Source: Chloroflexota bacterium
Lineage (GTDB): Bacteria; Chloroflexota; Dehalococcoidia; GIF9; UBA5620
Direction of reading: 5' to 3'
Assembly (NCBI GenBank): GCA_026389735.1
Contig: JAPLHH010000161.1
Location: 1 to 5,769 of the forward strand
Length of the DNA stretch: 5,769 bases
A model generated the notes under the pieces. It searched no databases. It was not told the DNA's origin and saw only the letters and a program-made list of their open reading frames with translations. Positions 1-5,349 of this stretch are shown in pieces; the stretch's first letter is position 1; each line of letters begins with the position of its first letter. The position numbers and the translations under genes were made by a program.

Positions 1-123
1 AGACGGCTCTGCATCCGCTCTTTTGTAATTGTGAGCGAAGCAGTGCCAAATTATATGAGGCTGGAATCTCAGGCTAGAAGCGATATTGTTTGAAATTGGA
101 GGGCTGTCGGATAATAAGAAATA
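1..123. other. Non-coding or unassigned stretch downstream of mvhD
   Basis: I see no supported gene here on either strand. The minus-strand frame of mvhD stays open for about 41 codons after its UGA stop, but the translated residues have no recognisable motif and no start with a ribosome binding site. An ATG at 14-12 on the minus strand could open a following gene, but too little sequence remains to judge. I see no convincing terminator, so the operon may continue beyond the window edge. Confidence 0.4.
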
Positions 124-531
124 TCAGCTATTATGGGCGAAAGGCACAAGCTCTCTTATTTGTTCTGTCATCTCATCTACTATGGAAGCAAAGCGGTCGC
201 CTTCTGAGGCTGAGACCCAGTCCAGCCTTACCCGTTCCTCCTCAATACCAAGTTGTCCCAGCATTTTCTTGAGCAGTGGTATCCTGCGGGCTTCTTTCAC
301 ATTACCTTCCAGGTAATGACATTCACCGTGGTGTCAGCCGCAGACTAGAACCCCATCTGCACCCAGTTGAAAAGCCTTGAGGATAAAGGTGGGCTCTACC
401 CGGCCGCTGCACATGACCCTGATTACACGCACATTGGGCGCGTACTTTCTTCGAGATGTACCTGCCAGATCAGCCGCAGCGTAGGAACACCAGTTGCATA
501 AGAATCCGACTATCTTTGGCTCGTAGCTCAT
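124..531 (-). CDS. mvhD: MvhD: [2Fe-2S] electron-transfer subunit of HdrABC-type complex, selenocysteine-containing
   Basis: MvhD-family protein (methyl-viologen-reducing hydrogenase delta subunit) that passes electrons between a partner oxidoreductase and HdrA in the cytoplasm. The frame from ATG 531 is interrupted by UGA at 334-336 (codon 66) and resumes in the same frame to a UGA stop at 124-126, giving 135 residues, close to the family's usual ~140. Seen: C12-x2-C15 near the N-terminus, C41, then VLVCG-U66-HHGEC71HYLEGN. This is the family's C-terminal Cys motif with Sec where most homologues have Cys. Residues after the UGA read as genuine MvhD (HYLEGN, basic helix with [11 protein letters not shown]). 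The Cys/Sec set presumably ligates the [2Fe-2S] cluster (family knowledge). The start overlaps the hdrA stop as ATGA (528-531), with a GAAGGAG ribosome binding site at 539-545, so translation is probably coupled. A gene caller without recoding would stop at residue 65 and lose half the protein. Confidence 0.9.
300..318 (-). promoter_or_regulatory. bSECIS element of mvhD
   Basis: The mRNA segment is CAUUACC-UGGAA-GGUAAUG: a perfect 7-bp stem (318-312 with 306-300) and a 5-nt loop (311-307) whose second base is G. The loop begins 22 nt after the UGA, within the 16-37 nt range described for bacterial SECIS elements, which also want a G among the first two loop bases. It lies inside the coding region and encodes HYLEGNV, so protein and RNA constraints overlap. 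SelB would bind it. The base pairing is seen; the function is inferred. Confidence 0.82.
334..336 (-). other. mvhD: Selenocysteine UGA codon of mvhD (Sec66)
   Basis: In-frame TGA on the minus strand between VLVCG and [11 protein letters not shown]. The family's conserved motif continues without frameshift on the far side, at a position where Cys homologues carry Cys. A hairpin of SECIS geometry starts 15 nt downstream. Some methanococcal MvhD homologues (VhuD) are known selenoproteins at this motif, which is from memory and not checked. Confidence 0.9.
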
Positions 532-2489
532 ACTAGCACTCCTTCTAGTTCTGCCATAATTTGCTCAGTGGTGAAATGCCTGCTGGTGATAACCCCGCTT
601 GGGCAGGCGGCAGCACAGGTGCCACAGCCTTTGCATAGGACCTCATTGATAACAGACACCTTCTTGTCATCATTGAAGGAAATCGCATTATAGGGGCAGA
701 GCGAGATACAAGTCTTACACCCAGAACAAAACTCCTCTTCGATAACTGCAGTAGCTGCCTCAATCTCAACGCTGCCTTTGCATATCATGGCCATGACCCG
801 GGCGGCTGCTGCTGAGGCCTGGGCTACGGTGTCGGGAATGTCTTTGGGTCCCTGACAGCAACCGGTGACAAAAACGCCATCTGTTGTTGTGGCCACGGGG
901 TCAAGCTTCGGGTGCTTTTCCATGAAGAAGCCATCCTTGCTCCTGCTAATAGAAAATAGTTTAGCCACCTCGCCGGCATCAGCTCGAGGCTCCAATGCGT
1001 TGCTCAGAATCACCATGTCAACGGGAAGGCGCCGTTGCCGGCTGATTAAGGTATCCTCACAAGTAACCACCAGTTTCCCCTTTTCCTCAGGAGTCTCGGC
1101 GACATCGGTAACCTCTCCAGCGCGGCCTCGGATAAAGTTGACTCCTTCTTCCTGAAGCCGGTTGTAGAATTCTTCGTAGCCCTTGCCGAAACAGCGTAGG
1201 TCGATATACAGGTCATAGATCTCAGCGTCAGGTATTTTCTCTCTTATTAGGTGAGCGAACTTGAGCGAATACATGCAGCAGACACGAGAGCAATATTCGT
1301 GATAGTTGAGGTCGCGGCTGCCGATGCAGTGCAGGATGGCTATGCTGCGTGGCTCTGAGCCGTCTTTGAGCAATATCTTGCCGCTAGTTGGGCCTGAAGC
1401 ACTGCTCATTCTCTCGAACTGGAAGCCGGTGATAACGTTATCGTATCTTCCATAACCGAATTGAGACATTGGGGTGGGGTCAAAGGAATCGAAGCCGGTG
1501 GCAATGATGATAGAGCCCACATCCAGGTCGATTATCTTCTCTGTCTGCTCGAAGTCAATTGCCTTGGCTTCGCAGAACTTTTCGCAGGCACGACATTTGC
1601 CTTTGATGAAATAGGTGCAACGCTCCCGGTCAATAACTGGAACGTTTGGCACTGCCTGGGGGAAAGGAGTATAGATAATCTTTCTTTTGCCGATGCCGAA
1701 GTCGAATTCGCTATCTGCCTTCATGGGGCATTTATCTTGACAGGTGCCACATCCGGTACATTTGCTTTCATCCACATAACGTGGCTTCTTTCTTATTTTG
1801 ACCTTGAAATTGCCCACATAGCCTGAGACTTCTATAACTTCACTGTAAGTTATGAGCTCGATGCTTTCGTGTGACCTCACCGAGGCCATCTTCGGTGTCA
1901 GTATTCAGGCGGAACAGTCTAGAGTGGGAAAAGTTTTATCGAGCTGGGCCATGTGCCCGCCTATAGAAGGCTCTCGCTCCACCAGGTAAACCTTATGGCC
2001 AGAATCGGCGATCTCCAGCGCTGCCTGTATGCCAGCGATGCCTCCACCGACCACGAGGGTGTTTGGGTTGACCGGTACCTCCTTGGTTTCCAGCGGCACG
2101 TGGTGCAAAATGCGCCTCACTGCAGCGCTGACCAGTGCCTTGGCTTTCTGGGTTGCCTTCCCACCATCTTCATGCACCCAGGAGCAGTGCTCCCGAATAT
2201 TGGCCATCTCGAACAGATACGGGTTTAGACCGGCGCTGGCTACAGTTCGCCTGAAGGTTTGTTCGTGTAATCTTGGGGAGCAGGAGGCCACAACAACGCG
2301 GTTAATGCCTAGCTCCTTGATGTCATTCTTTATCAACTCTTGGCCTGGGTCTGAACAAACGAATTTATAATTGCGGGCTATAGCTACCGATGGCAGACCT
2401 TTGGCAAACTCAGTTACTTTCTCGACATCAACCGTACTAGCGATGTTGGCTCCGCAGTGGCAGATATAGACACCTATTTTCGGCTCCAT
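528..2489 (-). CDS. hdrA: HdrA: FAD/iron-sulfur electron-bifurcating subunit, selenocysteine-containing, full length across UGA
   Basis: Cytoplasmic flavoprotein core of heterodisulfide-reductase-type complexes; its FAD bifurcates or confurcates electrons among HdrB/C, MvhD and ferredoxin. One frame of 653 codons runs from ATG 2489 to UGA 528, interrupted by UGA at 1905-1907 (codon 195). Domains: N-terminal part with C10-H-C12-G and C70; FAD-binding VVGGGIAG at ~147-153; [16 protein letters not shown]192SA-U195-ILTPKM; ferredoxin-like cluster C244/247/250/254; C291/299/302/306; the HdrA-specific cluster C388, C400, C404, C405; C-terminal 2x[4Fe-4S] ferredoxin C588/591/594/598 and C619/622/625/629. 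The length matches methanogen-type HdrA. The start is set by AAGGAGG at 2501-2495, which overlaps the hdrB stop, 5 nt before the ATG. It overlaps mvhD by 4 nt. Annotated without recoding it would look like two genes, or a pseudogene, split at the UGA; the second half would be mis-started at ATG 1889, inside the SECIS hairpin. Confidence 0.93.
1872..1888 (-). promoter_or_regulatory. bSECIS element of hdrA
   Basis: The mRNA segment is UGGCCUC-GGU-GAGGUCA: a 7-bp stem (1888-1882 with 1878-1872, one G-U wobble) closed by a GGU loop (1881-1879). The loop starts 23 nt after the UGA, almost the same distance as in mvhD and within the bacterial SECIS range. A loop opening with G-G-U resembles the GGUC loop of the E. 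coli fdhF element (memory). It overlaps codons 201-206 of hdrA. The pairing is directly visible; SelB recognition is inferred. Confidence 0.85.
1905..1907 (-). other. hdrA: Selenocysteine UGA codon of hdrA (Sec195)
   Basis: TGA on the minus strand in frame with both halves. Upstream reads [12 protein letters not shown] and downstream [20 protein letters not shown], which together give the unbroken conserved HdrA segment in which Cys homologues have DCSAC-ILTPKM. The result is a CxxU motif (C192, U195). There is no frameshift or missing residue. HdrA selenoproteins are known in Methanococcales (from memory), supporting this exact kind of substitution. Confidence 0.92.
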
Positions 2490-2499
2490 TCGGTCCTCC

Positions 2500-3378
2500 T
2501 TATCGTTGCTTGGTATATCTGGCTAATACTTTCTCGGGCGGAACAATGTTTTCTTGTAGGCCTAAGGCCTTACTCTCGATGCCGAAGGCTATACCCATAA
2601 GCTGGGTGAAGAATAAAATAGGGAGGCTGAAATTTGTCTTGAACTTTTTGTTGACCGTGCTCTGGTAGGCATCCAGATTCAGGTGGCAGAATGGGCATAC
2701 AGTGACAATGCAATCGGCGCCGTTGCTTGCAGCGTTATCAAGAAGTTTGTGTATCAGTCCTAAAGCGATGTCCTCCTCGGATAGGATGAGAGAACCGCCG
2801 CAGCAGCGGGTTTTCAGCGGATACGGTACGACTTCGGCTCCTATGCTCTCTATAAGGCGGTCCAACGATTGAGGATATTCCGGGTCGTCAAAGCTTGGTG
2901 TAGGCCGTACTACCTGACAGCCATAGTAGGGGGCTACTTTGAGTCCGCCGAGGTCCACTTTGACCTTAGATGCGATTTCGTCATGGCTGATATCATTAGC
3001 GAAAACATCAAGGATATGCCGCACCTTGATAGTGCCGTGATACTTAAGGCCACCGGCCGCCAAAGCTTCGTTTATTTTCTCCCTAATCTCAGGGTATTCC
3101 TGGAAGTGTTGGTTGGTCCTATTCAGGATGAGATAGCAGTCGCTACAAGCTGCTACTAAGTCGAACCCTCTTTTTTCAGCCAATACTAGGTTGCGGGCGC
3201 AGCAACAAAAGGCAGCCAGTTCGTCAACAACGGTGTATGGTGTAGAACCGCAGCAATTCCAATCCTCAAGCTCAATGAGTTCCGTATCCAGAACGTTGGC
3301 CACAGCTCGGGCGGATGTATCGTAGGCGCGACTGTCTTCGTGCATGCAGCAGCCAGGGAAGTAGTTATAATATCTCAT
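2500..3378 (-). CDS. hdrB: HdrB: CoB-CoM heterodisulfide reductase subunit B-type protein
   Basis: Catalytic-type subunit with two CCG domains, which in methanogens bind two non-cubane [4Fe-4S] clusters where the disulfide is reduced; in bacteria the substrate is usually unknown. Length 292 residues, normal for the family. First CCG domain: C10, C42-C43-G, C78-x2-C81. Second: C154, C192-C193-G-G, C228-x2-C231. Both sets are complete, so the protein should hold both clusters. Extra cysteines (C11, C58-C60) lie nearby. ATG 3378 follows a GGAGG site (3389-3385) with 6-nt spacing and overlaps the end of hdrC by 14 nt, so coupling is likely. The TAA stop lies within the hdrA ribosome binding site. 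No membrane segment is seen. The family assignment is secure; the physiological acceptor is not. Confidence 0.95.
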   Translation of the reverse strand: MRYYNYFPGCCMHEDSRAYDTSARAVANVLDTELIELEDWNCCGSTPYTVVDELAAFCCCARNLVLAEKRGFDLVAACSDCYLILNRTNQHFQEYPEIREKINEALAAGGLKYHGTIKVRHILDVFANDISHDEIASKVKVDLGGLKVAPYYGCQVVRPTPSFDDPEYPQSLDRLIESIGAEVVPYPLKTRCCGGSLILSEEDIALGLIHKLLDNAASNGADCIVTVCPFCHLNLDAYQSTVNKKFKTNFSLPILFFTQLMGIAFGIESKALGLQENIVPPEKVLARYTKQR

Positions 3379-3946
3379 GATGTGCCTCCAATGCCCTAGC
3401 TTTGTCCAGAATAGCTCTGAACTGACCTAGTGCCTCAGGTTTTAGTCTAGTGGGTTTAAGCGGCATGCGCCCATGCCTGAACAAGGCGAGCGCCACAGAG
3501 GTGTTTTTCAGGGCGCTAAACGGATTCACCTGGAGATAAAACCGGATCATGCAGCCTAAGCGCGGGATATGCCCGGAACTATAGACAGTATCGCTGAACA
3601 CCTTGTACAGGGTTGGCGTGCGTGTCCGTGGAGTACTCACGTTATGGCGCATAGCCAGATGTTCTAGCGCATGCATGATATAGGTTGGCACGATTCCCCT
3701 GGGACAGCGCACCGTGCACATATAGCAAGATAAACAAAGCCACATGGAGTTGCTGGATAGGACTTCTTTCCGCATGCCAGCCCGTGCCATAGCAATTAAC
3801 TCACGAGGTGTGTAGTCCATTTTGTTGGCATTGGGGCATGATGCAGAGCAGGTACCGCATTGGATACACAGATTAATCTTCTCGCCGCCCGGCATAGACG
3901 AGATTTCCTGGATAAAACTGTTAACGCCGTGCACTTTCGTCGCCAT
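3365..3946 (-). CDS. hdrC: HdrC: 2x[4Fe-4S] heterodisulfide reductase subunit C-type protein
   Basis: Small ferredoxin-like electron carrier that links HdrA to HdrB. It has 193 residues with two complete [4Fe-4S] motifs: C27-x2-C30-x2-C33-x3-C37-P and C71-x2-C74-x2-C77-x3-C81-P. The remaining ~110 residues are helical-looking and basic, without transmembrane segments, so it is the soluble HdrC type and not membrane-bound HdrE/DsrM-like. ATG 3946 is preceded by a modest AGGCAGG-like site and by a good -10 box about 20 nt upstream, so it is probably the first gene of the hdrCBA-mvhD transcript. It overlaps hdrB by 14 nt. Confidence 0.93.
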   Translation of the reverse strand: MATKVHGVNSFIQEISSMPGGEKINLCIQCGTCSASCPNANKMDYTPRELIAMARAGMRKEVLSSNSMWLCLSCYMCTVRCPRGIVPTYIMHALEHLAMRHNVSTPRTRTPTLYKVFSDTVYSSGHIPRLGCMIRFYLQVNPFSALKNTSVALALFRHGRMPLKPTRLKPEALGQFRAILDKARALEAHHEIL

Positions 3947-3966
3947 TCTATACCTGCCTTTGCCTA

Positions 3967-3995
3967 ATTATAATTCTTTCCCAGTTTTATTGAAA
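3967..3995 (-). promoter_or_regulatory. Probable sigma-70-type promoter of hdrCBA-mvhD
   Basis: A perfect TATAAT lies at 3972-3967 on the minus strand. The best -35 candidate is TTTCAA at 3995-3990 with a 17-bp spacer, matching TTGACA at only 3 of 6 positions. Transcription would start near 3960, leaving a leader of about 14 nt before the hdrC ATG. Because the -35 is weak, an activator or read-through from the upstream small gene remains possible. Confidence 0.45.
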
Positions 3996-4000
3996 GAGGA

Positions 4001-4019
4001 AAGGGCTGCTCTTGCCCTT
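4001..4019 (-). terminator. Short hairpin, possible weak terminator after the small membrane-protein gene
   Basis: On the minus strand AAGGGC (4019-4014) pairs perfectly with GCCCTT (4006-4001) around a 7-nt loop, followed by a pyrimidine-rich stretch with only scattered U residues (UUUCCUCUUUC). It sits between the small gene at 4144-4296 and the hdrC promoter, where a terminator would separate the two transcripts. The stem is short and the U tract poor, so this is a tentative call. Confidence 0.3.
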
Positions 4020-4143
4020 AACAGCCATCTCCTAGCTTGCCTTTCTATGCATAGTTATACTCACAAGCTCGGCATTTTTCATCTGTCTGAAATCCTAATT
4101 TTGTTATGACTTTAGCTATGCCCCAAAGTATTGACGTTGCCGC

Positions 4144-4296
4144 TTATTTACCTCCAGAAAACTCCTTTTCACGTTTCTTCCGTGGCTGATGAATGATATG
4201 GTAGATGTTACCTGAGTTGATGTACCAGATGAATGCTATGGGGAAGAAGATACTGGGTATTGCCAAGACTAACACTGCAATGAATTCCCATTGCAT
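4144..4296 (-). CDS. Small single-pass membrane protein, function unknown
   Basis: A 50-residue frame from ATG 4296 to TAA 4144, beginning MQWEFIAVLVLAIPS. Residues ~5-25 form one strongly hydrophobic helix containing two prolines (AIPSIFFPIAF), followed by WYINSGNIYHI and a very basic tail (QPRKKREKE). By the positive-inside rule the C-terminus should be cytoplasmic. A GGAAGGA site lies at 4313-4307, 10 nt before the ATG. Composition is unlike random translation: a clean membrane helix, then a charged tail, then a stop. It lies about 200 bp upstream of hdrC on the same strand, but the promoter and possible terminator in between suggest separate transcription. I do not recognise a named family; it could be a membrane-anchor or accessory subunit of a transporter or respiratory complex. 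Confidence 0.7.
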   Translation of the reverse strand: MQWEFIAVLVLAIPSIFFPIAFIWYINSGNIYHIIHQPRKKREKEFSGGK

Positions 4297-4358
4297 TACT
4301 TATCTATCCTTCCGGCTCAAGCTTTAATCAAGTCACAAGCCGTTCATGTATTAAATTA

Positions 4359-4427
4359 AATCGGAGGCAAGAACTCCGGAGCTAATGGGTCGATCTTTGC
4401 TGCTGGAGTCAATTCTTGCTTTCGATT
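4359..4427. repeat. Imperfect inverted repeat / long hairpin
   Basis: AATCG (4359-4363) pairs with CGATT (4423-4427), GAG (4364-4366) with TTT (4420-4422, through G-U wobbles as plus-strand RNA), GCAAGAA (4367-4373) with TTCTTGC (4413-4419), then across a 4-nt bulge CTCC (4374-4377) with GGAG (4405-4408). In minus-strand RNA two of these pairs become A-C mismatches, so the hairpin is favoured on the plus strand. TCGGAGG (4361-4367) could alternatively pair with CCTCCGA (4456-4462). It could be a regulatory leader, a small RNA, or a decayed mobile element. Confidence 0.5.
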
Positions 4428-4608
4428 CCTAACTTATGATTTGTTTTTTCTCTTACCTCCGACTGTGATATGAGGTTACTACATCTGCCCGCAAATTGAC
4501 TTCCGCTATAATGCCCATTTCTATTTGTGTGGAACACCTGATAAAATAAACCACGGGCGAGCATTTATGCCTAGTCAGCGTGGTGGATGATCAGACAATT
4601 GTGTTTTA

Positions 4609-4636
4609 TTGGTTATGAGCATCGGTCTGTTATAAT
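4609..4636 (+). promoter_or_regulatory. Probable promoter of the response-regulator operon
   Basis: TATAAT at 4631-4636 is a perfect -10 box; TTGGTT at 4609-4614 is a partial -35 with a 16-bp spacer. Transcription would start near 4643, only about 15 nt before the TTG start codon, leaving a very short leader that still includes part of the GGGAG ribosome binding site. Confidence 0.55.
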
Positions 4637-4657
4637 GAACGTAGGGAGAAAGATTAT

Positions 4658-5323
4658 TTGAAAAAGATCAAGATTCTTATTGCTGATGACCATGCATTCG
4701 TGCGTGAGGGCACGCGGCGGATTCTGGAACAGGAGCCGGATTTGGAAGTAGTTGCTGAGGCTGGCGATGGCGAGGAGGCAGTGAGGCTTGCTTCCGACTT
4801 AAAGCCAGATGTTGCCATAATTGATGTCGCCATGCCCAAACTAGATGGTATTGAAGCTACGCGACAGATAAAGGCTCTGTGCCCCGCTGTAGCAGTTCTG
4901 GTGCTCAGTGCTTATGACGATGATCAATTTGTCTTTGGTTTACTGGAAGCAGGGGCTGCTGGTTATCTGTTGAAGAGCGTTCGCGGTCACGAGATAGTTG
5001 ATGCCATTCGAGCAGTAGATGCCGGAGAATCGGTACTGCATCCCTTGGTTGCCCGTAAAGTTCTGAACCGTTTTGCCAGTGTTTCCAGCAGGGCACAACG
5101 AAAGAAGCCGTTGGAACTGCTCACCGACCGAGAGATGGAGGTGATGAGGCTAGTGACAAAAGGTTTAAGCAACAAGGATATTGCTGATGGACTTAGCTTG
5201 AGCGTCCGCACTGTGCAGGGACACTTGGCAAATATCTTTAATAAGCTGCGGGTTAGTTCACGTACCGAAGCTGTGGTACATGCCTTAAAAGAAGGGTGGG
5301 TCACTCTCGATGACGTGTCCTGA
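4658..5323 (+). CDS. NarL/FixJ-family response regulator (REC-LuxR HTH)
   Basis: Two-component DNA-binding regulator of 221 residues, the usual size. Receiver domain ~1-120: acidic pocket D10/D11, phosphoacceptor D56 in IIDVAMP, S84 and K106 (LLKS), all expected positions present. LuxR-type helix-turn-helix ~152-213 with LLTDREMEVMRLV, GLSNKDIA and recognition helix SVRTVQGHLANIFNKL. The start is TTG at 4658, chosen because the receiver core begins at once (KKIKILIADDH) and a GGGAG site (4644-4648) sits 9 nt upstream; no in-frame ATG precedes it. It is co-directional with a sensor-kinase fragment 26 bp downstream, its likely former partner. Target genes are unknown; the divergent genes at 4296 and leftwards are candidates by position only. 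Confidence 0.94.
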   Translation: MKKIKILIADDHAFVREGTRRILEQEPDLEVVAEAGDGEEAVRLASDLKPDVAIIDVAMPKLDGIEATRQIKALCPAVAVLVLSAYDDDQFVFGLLEAGAAGYLLKSVRGHEIVDAIRAVDAGESVLHPLVARKVLNRFASVSSRAQRKKPLELLTDREMEVMRLVTKGLSNKDIADGLSLSVRTVQGHLANIFNKLRVSSRTEAVVHALKEGWVTLDDVS

Positions 5324-5349
5324 GTATTGTGACCACAAGCAGTTGAGGT

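Larger units (their letters stand above)
4297..4657. other. Divergent intergenic region, no gene seen
   Basis: A 361-bp stretch between the leftward small gene and the rightward response regulator. It is AT-rich, with stops in all frames and no supported gene. It holds a large imperfect inverted repeat (4359-4427), a T-rich run at 4439-4455, an isolated TATAAT at 4507-4512 without a properly spaced -35, and the response-regulator promoter at 4609-4636. I looked for a tRNA (TTCGATTCC at 4421-4429 resembles a T-loop) but found no flanking arms. Confidence 0.6.

Noticed and set aside
1..126. A third selenocysteine at UGA 124-126, extending mvhD
   Set aside because: The frame stays open for ~41 codons, but the residues show no MvhD character, the product is already full family length at 135, and no hairpin of the right geometry was found downstream.
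86..316. Plus-strand frames opposite mvhD (and others opposite hdrA, hdrB, hdrC)
   Set aside because: They overlap strongly supported minus-strand genes, have no domain motifs and no ribosome binding sites; they are antisense shadows.
528..1889. Stand-alone 453-residue ferredoxin-type gene starting at ATG 1889
   Set aside because: It has no ribosome binding site, the ATG lies within the SECIS hairpin, and the sequence upstream through UGA 1905-1907 is conserved HdrA in the same frame. It is the second half of hdrA.
124..2489. Recoding of UGA as Trp or Gly (alternative genetic code)
   Set aside because: UGA terminates hdrA, mvhD and the response regulator at sensible family ends, Trp is encoded by UGG, and both internal UGAs sit exactly at Cys/Sec positions with adjacent hairpins.
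4045..4054. Perfect 10-bp palindrome CTATGCATAG as an operator
   Set aside because: Short, single copy in the window and expected by chance in AT-rich DNA; no regulator link is visible.
4410..4436. tRNA fragment, because of a TTCGATTCC T-loop-like motif
   Set aside because: The flanks do not pair as a T arm and no acceptor, D or anticodon arm fits around it on either strand.
4496..4512. TTGACT plus TATAAT as a promoter
   Set aside because: The two boxes are only 5 bp apart, far from the 16-18 bp needed, and no better -35 pairs with the -10 at 4507.
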